A DNA stretch of 64,000 bases from Meiothermus sp. CFH 77666 (GTDB taxonomy: Bacteria; Deinococcota; Deinococci; Deinococcales; Thermaceae), in NCBI RefSeq assembly GCF_017497985.1, contig NZ_JAGDFV010000016.1:1-64000 (forward strand), given 5' to 3'. Of this stretch, positions 1 through 7,994 are shown piece after piece (the stretch's first letter is position 1; the number at the start of each line of letters is the position of its first letter). The position numbers were made by a program, and so were the translations under genes. The notes under the pieces were generated by a model, which saw nothing but the letters and a program-made list of their open reading frames with translations, had not been told where the DNA came from and ran no database searches.

Positions 1-111
1 CGCCATCACCGTACTGAACTTGGCTTTACCGCTTGGTGGGCTTACCTCATCATCGCCCTGAACCTCATCGCTGCTTCCCCAGACCTGTGTATAGCTGACA
101 TCGTTTTGTGA
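1..111 (+). CDS. C-terminal tail of an unidentified protein (cut by window edge)
   Basis: Frame 1 is open from the first base to a TGA at 109-111 and gives 36 residues containing a tryptophan-rich hydrophobic stretch (AWWAYLIIALNLIA). The start lies outside the window. Ends of this type occur in some transposases, but nothing diagnostic is visible, so the assignment is open. The DNA just downstream (about 139-250) is a degenerate copy of an intergenic repeat. Confidence 0.3.
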   Translation, partial: RHHRTELGFTAWWAYLIIALNLIAASPDLCIADIVL

Positions 112-131
112 CTAGCACCAGTGATTACATA

Positions 132-250
132 GAACTCCCTCATCCGGCGACGCCCTCAGAGCAACCGTGGTCGTAACAGTTGTTTCTGATGACCAGAGCG
201 CGTGGAGTGTCGCCACCTTCTCCCGCCCAGGGGAGAAGGCAAGAGGAATC
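132..250. repeat. Degenerate copy of the CAGGCTYTTATC miniature-element family
   Basis: This stretch shares CCCTCATCCGGCGAC, a downstream AGTTGTTT segment and a CCTTCTCCCGCC..GGGGAGAAGG-like hairpin, in the same order, with the better preserved element at 12103-12268. The terminal inverted repeats are not recognisable here, so it is read as a decayed relative. It lies directly upstream of ccmA. Confidence 0.5.
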
Positions 251-273
251 AACCAGATTTGGTATAAACGCGT

Positions 274-861
274 ATGATGAAACTGATGCTGATTGAGGCC
301 CAAGCCGTTGCCAAACGCTACGGGCGCGACTGGGTATTGCGCGGCCTGGACTTCCAACTGGCCAAACACGAAACGGTGGCGCTGGTGGGGCCCAACGGTG
401 TGGGCAAGACCACCTTGCTGCGGGTGTTGGCGGGCCTGGTGAGACCCACCCAGGGCTCTATAAAGCTCTCAGGAAGGGTGGGTTTTCTGGCCAATCCCCC
501 CGCTTTTCATCGGCACTTTAGCGGGGCCGAGAACCTGCTTTATGCCCTGCGGCTTGATGGGCGGGCCGATGACCGCGCCCAGATTCACAGGGCCCTGAAG
601 CAAGTCGGGCTCCCCCACGACAAGCCCGTGCTGAGCTACTCTAGCGGCATGAAAAAGCGTCTGGCTATGGCCCGGTTGCGCTTACAAAACCCGGATATCT
701 GGCTGCTGGACGAACCCGAGGCCGCCCTGGATGTAGAGGGGCGGGGTCTGCTGGAAGACCTGGTCAACTTTGCCAGGGCCTCTGGGGGGGTGGTGATTGC
801 CACCCATGATAAAAGCTGGCTTTCCCTGGTAGACCGGGTGGTTGAACTAAGGGCCGCCTGA
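274..861 (+). CDS. ccmA: Heme exporter ABC ATP-binding protein CcmA
   Basis: This is the cytoplasmic ATPase of the CcmAB(CD) complex that releases holo-CcmE during System I cytochrome c maturation. The 195-aa protein is ABC-ATPase sized, with a Walker A motif (GPNGVGKTT, about residue 39), a signature helix in the form YSSGMKKRLAMARL, and Walker B WLLDEPEAALD. CcmA is supported over other small ABC ATPases by the ccmB-I genes downstream on the same strand, although nrfHA and a regulator on the opposite strand separate them. ATG at 274 or 277 is possible; TATAAA at 263-268 lies only 5 nt ahead of 274, suggesting a very short leader. The gene ends at a hairpin shared with nrfA. Confidence 0.85.
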   Translation: MMKLMLIEAQAVAKRYGRDWVLRGLDFQLAKHETVALVGPNGVGKTTLLRVLAGLVRPTQGSIKLSGRVGFLANPPAFHRHFSGAENLLYALRLDGRADDRAQIHRALKQVGLPHDKPVLSYSSGMKKRLAMARLRLQNPDIWLLDEPEAALDVEGRGLLEDLVNFARASGGVVIATHDKSWLSLVDRVVELRAA

Positions 862-881
862 TTGCTCCTTTACCGCAAAAT

Positions 882-905
882 CCCCGCCACGCTGCGGGGG
901 TTTTA
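882..905. terminator. Bidirectional intrinsic terminator between ccmA and nrfA
   Basis: A CCCCGC/GCGGGG stem with a 6-nt loop is flanked by an A-run on the left and a T-run on the right. It sits between the convergent ccmA and nrfA stop codons and could serve both. Confidence 0.75.
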
Positions 906-920
906 CAGCAGAGGGTCAGG

Positions 921-2351
921 CTACTGTCTGGGCTTGGCGGCAATTTCGGCTTTGTAGGCCAGAAGCTGCCCCTGGCGGGCAAAATTGATGGCCTCGCCCA
1001 GGATGCGGGCTGCTTCGGCAGGGGCATGGAAGCCCATGGAGTTCTCGGCGTTGATGTAGTCGGTGCGCCACTGGGCTTTGCGGTGTAGCTGACGGGCCTG
1101 AACTAGGGCTTCATCGCTTGCGCCTGCGGCCTTGGCGGCCTCGATGGCCTGGATCAAGTCCACGGTGGCAATCTCGGCCTCATCCAGGAGCTTCTTGGTG
1201 CGATCCTGGATGATGTCCACCCGGGCTTTCATCTCCTCCTCGGAGGCGTTGTGGCAGGTCTGGCAAGCCCTGGCGATGTTCAGCATGGGGCTGCGCACCT
1301 GGTGGTCGGAAACCTTGACCGCCCCCACGCGGGTATAGGGCATGTGGCAGTCGGCGCAGGCCACCCCGGCGCGGGCGTGGATGCCCTGGGCCCACAGTTC
1401 AAACTCGGGGTGCTGGGCCTTGAGCATGTTGGTGCCTGAAAGCTTGTGTTCCCAGTCTTTCCAGCTGACCTGGTCGTAGTACTGCTCGATTTGCTCCACC
1501 TTGAGCCCGTTATGCCAGGGGAAGGTGAGGGTTTTGTTAGGCGGCGCAAAGTAGTACTCCACGTGGCACTGGGCGCATATCATCGAGCGCATTTCCTGGC
1601 GGGTGGCGTCGGTATTGGGGTCGTAGGGCCTGGCCTGGTTGCCCTTGCGCCAGCGCTCGAGGCTGGGCAGGAAGGGGACGGGTTCTTTGGACTTGGCCAG
1701 GTTTTGAATCCCGGTGATGAAGGCCGGGCGGGTGATGGTGACCGCCATGGTTTTGGCGTCGTGGCAGTCCACGCAGCCCACCGGGTGCTGCACAAGCTGG
1801 GTGGCCTCGGCATAGGGCATGGGATTAATCACCTCGAAGCCCTTGAAGATGGCCTCCATCCGGTGGTTGTCGTCGTCGGGTACCCCGGCCTTCACGCCTG
1901 CAGCCTGGAAGACCGTAGCCACGCTGGCATGGCAGTTGAGGCAGGCGCCGGGCTGCTTGAACTGCTTGACGCGCTCGGTGTTGCGCTGGTCAATCAGCAT
2001 GTAGGCATGGCCGCGCCGCTCACGGTAGTCGGTGCCGAAGGGCATTCCGCTAAAGAGAATTTTCAGGCGAGGGTTCTCCTCGAGCTTCGAGGTGGGGAAG
2101 TCCTCCGAGCCGCCGTAGCGGGTGCGCTCGTTATCGGCGGTTTTGAGCCAGGTGTCGTACTGATGGGGGAAGTTCTTGCCCCAGAGCGCAGAGTCCTCGG
2201 TTTTGTTGGTAATTTCCACCACCCGGAAGGAGGTTTGCCGGGCTTCGGCCTGGCGGGCGTTGATGTTCCCCAGCAGGGCCAGAATGCCAAAAGTGCCCAG
2301 TGCGGCAATGATTGCTACGGCCACGCTGATCCATAACCATCGTCTATTCAT
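921..2351 (-). CDS. nrfA: Ammonia-forming cytochrome c nitrite reductase, catalytic subunit NrfA (all-CXXCH type)
   Basis: This is a pentaheme nitrite reductase (nitrite to ammonium, six electrons) acting outside the cytoplasmic membrane. The 476-aa protein starts with a hydrophobic export/anchor segment (residues 5-28). Five heme motifs are visible: CLNCH 137-141, CVDCH 193-197, CAQCH 259-263, CADCH 332-336 and CQTCH 363-367. The conserved HVEYY after heme 3 supplies the active-site Tyr, and KAQHPE (about 311-316) the active-site His. In classical NrfA the first motif is CXXCK with a lysine ligand; here it is CXXCH, a known variant class. GGGGG precedes the ATG. It lies 8 bp downstream of nrfH in one operon. 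Confidence 0.93.
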   Translation of the reverse strand: MNRRWLWISVAVAIIAALGTFGILALLGNINARQAEARQTSFRVVEITNKTEDSALWGKNFPHQYDTWLKTADNERTRYGGSEDFPTSKLEENPRLKILFSGMPFGTDYRERRGHAYMLIDQRNTERVKQFKQPGACLNCHASVATVFQAAGVKAGVPDDDNHRMEAIFKGFEVINPMPYAEATQLVQHPVGCVDCHDAKTMAVTITRPAFITGIQNLAKSKEPVPFLPSLERWRKGNQARPYDPNTDATRQEMRSMICAQCHVEYYFAPPNKTLTFPWHNGLKVEQIEQYYDQVSWKDWEHKLSGTNMLKAQHPEFELWAQGIHARAGVACADCHMPYTRVGAVKVSDHQVRSPMLNIARACQTCHNASEEEMKARVDIIQDRTKKLLDEAEIATVDLIQAIEAAKAAGASDEALVQARQLHRKAQWRTDYINAENSMGFHAPAEAARILGEAINFARQGQLLAYKAEIAAKPRQ

Positions 2352-2359
2352 GTTTCCCC

Positions 2360-2857
2360 CTACTGGCCGTGCCCTACCCCACGGTGGCAGTGCACACAGC
2401 CGAACTTGCCTTCTGCATCCGCTTCAAGGTTGGCGTGTGCGTCCTGGAAAGCGGTCTGGGCTTCCAAGACGCCCCCAATCAGGTTGCGGTGGCAGCCGAC
2501 GCAGTTGTGTTCCACCACCGCTGCACTGCGTGTCCCAATGCGGATGGGTTCGTGAAAGTCTTGCAGGGTGAAGGCCCTTGAGTGGTTCCAGCCATGCTCG
2601 AGCTTGGTCAGGTATTTGCCCACAAAGTCGTGGGGTAGGTGGCAGTCCACACACACCGCCACATGGTGGTGGCTGGCCTTCTGCCAGCCGTCGTAGACCT
2701 CGCGCATGATGTGGCAGTTCACACAGGCTTTGGGGTCGTTGGAGAGGTAGGAAAGGGCTTGGGCATGGTTGGCGGTATAGCTTCCGGCTCCGGCCATCAC
2801 CCCCAAAAGGAGTGCGCTCAGCAGTACCATGCCGCCGCCGGTCGGCCAGTTTCGCAT
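2360..2857 (-). CDS. nrfH: NrfH, membrane tetraheme quinol-oxidising subunit
   Basis: This NapC/NirT-family cytochrome passes electrons from menaquinol to NrfA. In 165 residues it has one N-terminal membrane helix (about 9-30) and four heme motifs at C45, C69, C119 and C154. The first is CVNCHIM, matching the family's CXXCHXM in which the methionine can ligate heme 1. The reading frame is open to 2929, but ATG 2857 is preferred because GGAGGG lies 6 nt ahead and the helix follows at once. Promoter candidates lie in 2900-2965, which carries an FNR/DNR-like palindrome. Confidence 0.92.
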   Translation of the reverse strand: MRNWPTGGGMVLLSALLLGVMAGAGSYTANHAQALSYLSNDPKACVNCHIMREVYDGWQKASHHHVAVCVDCHLPHDFVGKYLTKLEHGWNHSRAFTLQDFHEPIRIGTRSAAVVEHNCVGCHRNLIGGVLEAQTAFQDAHANLEADAEGKFGCVHCHRGVGHGQ

Positions 2858-2935
2858 AGTCGGCCCTCCGTTTTCATGGTTACCTCCGCACAACCGCCCA
2901 AAGGTATTGGAACATTGCGAGGTGCCCAAAATCCA

Positions 2936-2947
2936 TGACTTAAGTCA
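2936..2947 (-). promoter_or_regulatory. FNR/DNR-type operator upstream of nrfHA
   Basis: TGACTTAAGTCA is a perfect 12-bp palindrome. In context it reads TTGACTTAAGTCAT, close to the TTGAC-N4-GTCAA class bound by Dnr/Fnr relatives. Its centre is 84 bp upstream of the nrfH start. An activator site centred near -41.5 would put transcription start around 2900, with CCAATA/CAATAC as a poor -10 box, typical of activator-dependent promoters. The adjacent Crp/Fnr gene is the obvious candidate regulator. Confidence 0.65.
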
Positions 2948-2950
2948 AAC

Positions 2951-2965
2951 TTGGTAGGCTACCAA
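2951..2965. promoter_or_regulatory. Second palindrome in the nrf upstream region
   Basis: TTGGTAGGCTACCAA is a perfect 7-1-7 inverted repeat located 3 bp from the FNR-type palindrome. Its sequence differs from that site, so it could bind another regulator or form a small hairpin. Function unknown. Confidence 0.4.
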
Positions 2966-3067
2966 TGCAGGCTGGAGGTTGGTTTTGGGGGAACGCAGCC
3001 GGCCAAGCGTAATGCCCAGGATCACCGAAGAATTATGCCCTCCACTTGGAAGGCGGCATAGCTTCGC

Positions 3068-3754
3068 CTAGCCTGCCCTGGCTAGCTCTTGCAACGCCAG
3101 AGGATTGGTAATACGCACGCGGCGCCGGTCAATTTCAACCCAGCCTTGCTGGGAAAAGTGGCCCAGTTTGCGGCTCACCGGCTCGGGTGTGGTACCTACA
3201 ATGGCGGCTATTTCCGGGTTGGTGGGCAGCTTAAAACTTTGACCGTGGTCTTGGGCCATGGCGAGCAGATACTCGGCCAGCCTCGAGTCCACCTCGCGGA
3301 ACACCATGCGATCCAGCACCTGCACAATCTGGCCAGTGTGTTGAGCGGTGGCTCGGAGAAGGTTGTAGCACAGGGTGTGGTCTTGCTGCACCAGTTGGTG
3401 AAAAGAGGCCCCCGGTATGGCCAGAATACGGCTAGGCTCGCTGGCCTCCGCCGTGGCCGGATAGCGGCGGTTCCCCAAAAAGAGTGCCACCGCCGCCACG
3501 CACTGACCCGGCCCGGCCAGGTGCATCACCACCTGTTTACGGCCACTGGGGTCGAGACGGAAAATCTTGATGAGACCCTGGCCTACCAGATAAACCTGCT
3601 CTACCGGGTCGCCTTGCAAGAACAGCGTCTGGCCCTTGGCAAGCTCGAGCCACTCGCACACGGCGATCAGCGACGCCAGTTTATCTGGCGAAACGCCCTG
3701 AAACAGGGGGCATCGGGCCAGCATCTCTTCGGGCTTCAGTTCAGGCAGCGGCAT
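3068..3754 (-). CDS. Crp/Fnr-family transcriptional regulator (Dnr-like)
   Basis: A 228-aa cNMP-binding-fold regulator with an N-terminal beta-roll (about 15-125), a dimerisation helix and a C-terminal winged helix containing EIAAIVGTTPEPVSRKL. It lacks the N-terminal cysteine cluster of Fe-S FNR; the few cysteines are scattered. That fits Dnr-type or CRP-type sensing better than direct oxygen sensing through a cluster. ATG 3754 is chosen because upstream extensions collide with the divergent ccmB region. It lies between nrfH and ccmB and is the natural candidate to act on the palindrome at 2936-2947. Confidence 0.8.
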   Translation of the reverse strand: MPLPELKPEEMLARCPLFQGVSPDKLASLIAVCEWLELAKGQTLFLQGDPVEQVYLVGQGLIKIFRLDPSGRKQVVMHLAGPGQCVAAVALFLGNRRYPATAEASEPSRILAIPGASFHQLVQQDHTLCYNLLRATAQHTGQIVQVLDRMVFREVDSRLAEYLLAMAQDHGQSFKLPTNPEIAAIVGTTPEPVSRKLGHFSQQGWVEIDRRRVRITNPLALQELARAG

Positions 3755-3846
3755 GGTTTCTGTAGGGTAGCGTCTATAGAGTGCGGCATTTGTCCCCACC
3801 TGACCCACCCTTTACGTTCTGCACCCAAACCGATACCCTGAGCCCT

Positions 3847-4512
3847 GTGCAGCGGATTTTCTGGCTGGCCTGGCGCGATCTGGTACTGGAGTTTCGGGGT
3901 CGCACCGGCATCCTGTCGGCGGTATTTTTCCTGGCGGTGATGCTATTTATCCTGGCCATGGCTTTTGGCCCCAACCCCCAGAACCTGCAAAAAGCAGCGC
4001 CGGGGGTGCTCTGGGTGGCGCTGGCCTTTGCTGGCAGTTTGCTGGCCGGGCGGGCTTTCGGCCTCGAGGTCGAGGACGGCACCCTCGACGACCTGCTCCT
4101 CACCCCCGGTAGCCGGGAGTGGATCTACTTCGGCAAACTTCTGTTCCAGTTTTCCTTGCTGGTTCTGGTGGGGCTGGCCCTGCTGGTACTCACGGCAGGG
4201 CTATTTTACCTGCCCTTGCAAAACTGGGGCTGGTATCTTGTAGTCTTGCTGCTTGGTTCGCTGGGATATGCAGCCATCTCCACCTTTTATGCGGGCATGC
4301 TGGCCCGTCTGCGGGGACGGGAGGTACTTTTGCCCCTGTTGCTCTTTCCGCTGGTGATTCCGGTGGTGCTGGCTGCAGTGCGTTTCACCCAGGGGCTTGC
4401 CGAGGGTATTCCGGTGGCAGAGCTTGCGGACTGGCTTCGGTTGCTTTTGGTTTTTGACATAATTTATGTGACGGTCTGTGCGATGGTCTTTCCGTACATG
4501 CTGGAAGGGTAG
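3847..4512 (+). CDS. ccmB: Heme exporter membrane protein CcmB
   Basis: The integral membrane partner of CcmA: 221 residues with about six hydrophobic segments and the ABC-2-like N-terminus QRIFWLAWRDLVLEFRGRTG typical of CcmB. The reading frame extends upstream to 3781, but GTG 3847 is preferred because it gives the family length and because TACCCT (3834-3839) lies 7 nt before it, a leaderless-type arrangement with no Shine-Dalgarno. It is divergent from the Crp/Fnr gene. A 192-bp gap separates it from ccmC. Confidence 0.87.
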   Translation: MQRIFWLAWRDLVLEFRGRTGILSAVFFLAVMLFILAMAFGPNPQNLQKAAPGVLWVALAFAGSLLAGRAFGLEVEDGTLDDLLLTPGSREWIYFGKLLFQFSLLVLVGLALLVLTAGLFYLPLQNWGWYLVVLLLGSLGYAAISTFYAGMLARLRGREVLLPLLLFPLVIPVVLAAVRFTQGLAEGIPVAELADWLRLLLVFDIIYVTVCAMVFPYMLEG

Positions 4513-4704
4513 GGTGATGGCTGCTACAACCCCAAGTGTGGTCTGGTCATTCGACGCAATTACCCCACCTGGGTAAATTGAAAGGATGGGGGTAAGCTTG
4601 TTGACGCTGGCAAGTTTACGCAACACATGGATGCAATGTGACCTGGGTCGCTTCATCCATTTCAAAGCGCAATACCGTAAATGAGAACGAGGGGGATAGC
4701 ACCG

Positions 4705-5397
4705 ATGCAACTTGCAAGCTCCAATCAAACCAGCCGCCTGGATAACCTGACCCTGGGCATTCTGGGTTTGGGCGTGGTGGGCGCAGCAGTGGGGTTTTTC
4801 ATGGCCATGACCGCGCCACCCGACCAGAGCCAGGGTTTTGTGGCCCGGATATTTCATCTGCATGTGCCGGTGGCCTGGATGGCTTATCTGGCCAGCTTCG
4901 CGGCGTTGGGTTACTCGGTAGCCTACCTGGTTCGGCGCAAATCCCATCACGACCGGGTTGCCGCAGCCACTGTAGAAGTGGGGCTCATCTTCATGGCCCT
5001 GGCCCTGCTGACCGGGATGCTCTGGGCCCGGCCCACCTGGGGGGTCTACTGGGACTGGGAGCCCCGCCTGACCACCACCGCCATTCTGTTTGCCATCTAC
5101 GTGGGGTATGTGGTGGTGCGGGGGGCCATTGAAGACCCCGAACTGCGGGCCAAGGCCGCCGCAGGCGTGGCCATTCTGGGCTCTATCAACGTGCCCATCA
5201 GCTATATGTCGGTCAAGTGGTGGCGTAGCCTGCACCAGACCCAGTCCATTGACCTCACCACCGGAAAAATCAATGTAGATGCGGCCATCCTGATTCCCAT
5301 GCTGGTGAACCTGGCCGCCTTCACGCTGCTGTTTATCGGACTGGTTCGGCTGCGTAGCCTGATTGCGGCCCGCGAGGCGGCCAAAGAAGAGGTATAG
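4705..5397 (+). CDS. ccmC: Heme-handling membrane protein CcmC
   Basis: CcmC loads heme onto CcmE. The 230-aa protein has about six membrane helices and the WWD-family motif WGVYWDWEPRLT (about residues 113-124), with conserved histidines in the flanking loops (LHVPVAW; RSLHQTQ). ATG 4705 follows GAGGGGG by about 10 nt and is favoured over the upstream in-frame ATG at 4681. The next gene (ccmD-like) starts 2 bp after its stop, so translation is probably coupled. Confidence 0.92.
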   Translation: MQLASSNQTSRLDNLTLGILGLGVVGAAVGFFMAMTAPPDQSQGFVARIFHLHVPVAWMAYLASFAALGYSVAYLVRRKSHHDRVAAATVEVGLIFMALALLTGMLWARPTWGVYWDWEPRLTTTAILFAIYVGYVVVRGAIEDPELRAKAAAGVAILGSINVPISYMSVKWWRSLHQTQSIDLTTGKINVDAAILIPMLVNLAAFTLLFIGLVRLRSLIAAREAAKEEV

Positions 5398-5398
5398 G

Positions 5399-5521
5399 AT
5401 GCCTGATAACCCCTTGTGGAACCCTGCCAACCCCTTTGTGGTCTGGACGTTTGTGGCTGTGTACGCATCGGTGTTTGGCTATCTGGGCTATCTTATCTGG
5501 CGTTACCAGCGGAACAAGTAA
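5399..5521 (+). CDS. ccmD: CcmD-like small membrane protein
   Basis: A 40-residue ORF exactly where ccmD is expected, between ccmC and ccmE. The translation begins MPDNPLWNPANPFVVW, continues as a single hydrophobic helix (about residues 13-33) and ends RYQRNK, matching the one-helix, basic-tail layout of CcmD. ATG 5399 lies one base after the ccmC stop, and the TAA is followed 15 bp later by ccmE. CcmD diverges rapidly, so the name rests mainly on size, topology and position. Confidence 0.8.
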   Translation: MPDNPLWNPANPFVVWTFVAVYASVFGYLGYLIWRYQRNK

Positions 5522-5536
5522 GGTTTTGAGGAACCC

Positions 5537-5968
5537 ATGAAACCTAAGTACATCATCGGACTTTTGGTGGTTGCTGGAGCCCTGGCCTATCTGATCTTCG
5601 GTGGTCTGGGCCAAAACCTGGTTTACTTCATTACCCCCAGCGAGTACTTCCAGCAAGCCGACCGTTACCAGAACCGGCAGGTGCGCCTGGGAGGGCTGGT
5701 CAAGCAGGGATCTCTTGACTACAACCCCCAAACGTTGGAACTGCGCTTTGTCGTCACCGATGGGGTCAAGGAGATTCCCATCCGGTCTTCGGGCTCAACT
5801 CCTCCGGCCCTCTTTGGCGAAAACCGGGGGGTGGTGGTGGAAGGCAGGTTCCAGGGCGAGACGTTTGTAAGCCAGAACCTGCTGGTCAAGCACTCCGAAA
5901 CCTACCAGGCCCCCAAGGAGGGCTGGACGCCCGACGAAGTTCGCAAGCTCATCGAGGGAACCCAATGA
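5537..5968 (+). CDS. ccmE: Periplasmic heme chaperone CcmE
   Basis: CcmE covalently carries heme to the CcmFH lyase. The 143-aa protein has an N-terminal anchor (5-25), an OB-fold body (YFQQADRYQNRQVRLGG...), and the heme-attachment region LLVKHSETY, in which H119 and Y123 keep the family's HXXXY spacing. ATG 5537 follows AGGTTTTGAGG. It sits between ccmD and ccmF in a tightly packed operon. Confidence 0.93.
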   Translation: MKPKYIIGLLVVAGALAYLIFGGLGQNLVYFITPSEYFQQADRYQNRQVRLGGLVKQGSLDYNPQTLELRFVVTDGVKEIPIRSSGSTPPALFGENRGVVVEGRFQGETFVSQNLLVKHSETYQAPKEGWTPDEVRKLIEGTQ

Positions 5969-5987
5969 ACACGCTGTGGAGGTCGGT

Positions 5988-7979
5988 ATGACGCCCGGCC
6001 TGTTGGGAGGGGTTTCCCTCCTGGCGGCCCTCATTTTTTCGGTGATGGGCCTGGTGCTTTCGACCCTTGCCTACACCCTGCGGGACGGGCGCTACCTCGA
6101 GGCCGCCCGGCGCCTCTCGACCCTGAGCCTGCTGGCGGCGCTCGTTAGTTTCGGGGCGCTCGAGTGGGCCATTCTGACCAACGACTTTAGCGTCTCCTAC
6201 GTGGCCAATCACAGCTCGGCCAACAACCCGCTATGGGTCAAGCTGGTGACCCCCTGGGCAGCGCTGGAGGGCTCCATTCTGCTGTGGGCCATGCTCCAGA
6301 CCGCCTACACCTGGCTCCTGAGCCTGCGGGTGGGTCAGGGTCTGGACATCTGGCGGGCCCCGGTGGCGCTGGGCACGCTATTTGCGGTACAGGTCTTCTT
6401 CTTCGCGGTAATGGTTTTTGTGGCCCACCCTTTCGATGCCGTGCCCAACCCACCCCCCGATGGTCGGGGCACCAATCCGCTACTTCAGAACCACTGGATG
6501 ATGGCCGTTCATCCGGTCTTGATGTACCTGGGTTTTGTGGGGCTCTCGGTGCCGTTTGCCTATGCGGTGGCCGCCATGGTTGCGAAGCGCTTCCAGAGCT
6601 GGATTTTCGAGACCCGCTGGTGGACTCTGGTGGCCTGGGGCTTCCTGACCGCGGCCATCTTTACCGGCAAGTGGTGGAGCTACGAGATTCTGGGCTGGGG
6701 GGGCTACTGGGCCTGGGATCCCGTCGAGAACGCTTCCATCATTCCCTGGTTGCTGGCTACGGCGTTCCTGCACACCGCTCAGGTGCAGGAGCGCAAGGGG
6801 CTTTTCAAGGGCTGGAACTTCGCCTTCATTACCCTGACCTTTGCCGCCACGGTGTTTGGCACCTTCCTGACCCGCTCGGGGGTGATTCAGTCGGTGCACG
6901 CCTTTGCTAGCGGGCCGGTGGGGGCCTGGTTCTTGCTGTTTTTGCTGGGCGTGATGGCTGTGGGGCTGGGGTTGTTGGCCAGGGTTTCCGCCGAGATACG
7001 CGAGGCCGGTGAAGTCCGCTGGAGAAGCCGCGAAGGGGCCTTGCTGGCGGGCGCTCTGTTCTTCGGCACCTTTGCGTTTGTGGTAGTGCTGGGCACCCTG
7101 TGGCCGCTGGTGGTGGAAATTGTCAGTGGGGCCAAAGTTTCGGTGGGGGCCCCCTTCTTCAACCAGATCTCCATTCCCCTGGGCATCTTTATGCTGCTCC
7201 TGATGGGCATCGGGCCGGTCTTGCCCTGGCGGCATACCAACGCCCAGGTGATGCGGAACCTGACCGCCATGCTGATTGCCCTGGGGGTGGGCACCCTGCT
7301 GGGCTTTGGGTTGGGCCTGACCCTGGGGGTCTCGCTGGCGATTGGGCTCTTTGCCTACAACCTGACCGCCATCTGGCTGATGGTGGCCCAGGGTGTGCGC
7401 GAACGGGCCCGCGCCCTGGGCATCTCGGCGGGGCAGGCCCTGGTGGAACTGGCAGCCAGCCACAAACGCCGCTTTGGCTCGCATATCGTGCACTTTGGCA
7501 TTGCCCTGGCCGCCCTAACCATCGCCTTCAGCCAGACCTACCGGGTCACCGAGCAAAAGACCCTTCAGGTAGGGGAGGCCTGGCAGACCCGGGGTATGGA
7601 GGTGCGGCTCCTCTCCATTAGTGCCAAAGAGGAATCCAACCGCTTTGCCGCCATTGCCCCTATCGAGGTGCGCTCGACCAGCCTCGAGGGCTGGGGTTCG
7701 GATGGCCGCTACCAGACCCGGCTCAACTTCTACCCCCAGATGGGCTCGCCGCTGGCCACGCCGGTGGTCAAATACTCGCTCTACAACGACTACTACTTTG
7801 TTTTGATGCAGTTCGACCAGGAGCGGGGCCAGTGGGCGACCCTCAAGATCATCGTGACCCCTATGGTCTGGTGGCTGTGGGTATCGGGGCTGATTATTGT
7901 GCTGGGTACGCTGTACATTCTCTGGCCCAGTGGGGCCCGGGTGGCCAGCCGTCAGATCTCCCCCACGGCAGGAGACTGA
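5988..7979 (+). CDS. ccmF: Heme lyase subunit CcmF
   Basis: A large polytopic membrane protein (663 aa, family-typical) that attaches heme to apocytochromes. It carries the WWD signature WGGYWAWDPVENASIIPWL (about residues 234-252) and further conserved histidine-bearing loops (LQNHWMMAVHPVLM; LHTAQVQE), with a C-terminal periplasmic domain and a last helix. ATG 5988 is chosen because GGAGGT lies 5 nt upstream; a GTG at 5976 is also in frame. It follows ccmE by about 20 bp. Confidence 0.94.
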   Translation: MTPGLLGGVSLLAALIFSVMGLVLSTLAYTLRDGRYLEAARRLSTLSLLAALVSFGALEWAILTNDFSVSYVANHSSANNPLWVKLVTPWAALEGSILLWAMLQTAYTWLLSLRVGQGLDIWRAPVALGTLFAVQVFFFAVMVFVAHPFDAVPNPPPDGRGTNPLLQNHWMMAVHPVLMYLGFVGLSVPFAYAVAAMVAKRFQSWIFETRWWTLVAWGFLTAAIFTGKWWSYEILGWGGYWAWDPVENASIIPWLLATAFLHTAQVQERKGLFKGWNFAFITLTFAATVFGTFLTRSGVIQSVHAFASGPVGAWFLLFLLGVMAVGLGLLARVSAEIREAGEVRWRSREGALLAGALFFGTFAFVVVLGTLWPLVVEIVSGAKVSVGAPFFNQISIPLGIFMLLLMGIGPVLPWRHTNAQVMRNLTAMLIALGVGTLLGFGLGLTLGVSLAIGLFAYNLTAIWLMVAQGVRERARALGISAGQALVELAASHKRRFGSHIVHFGIALAALTIAFSQTYRVTEQKTLQVGEAWQTRGMEVRLLSISAKEESNRFAAIAPIEVRSTSLEGWGSDGRYQTRLNFYPQMGSPLATPVVKYSLYNDYYFVLMQFDQERGQWATLKIIVTPMVWWLWVSGLIIVLGTLYILWPSGARVASRQISPTAGD

Positions 7980-7994
7980 TGAAAGAGGTGACCC

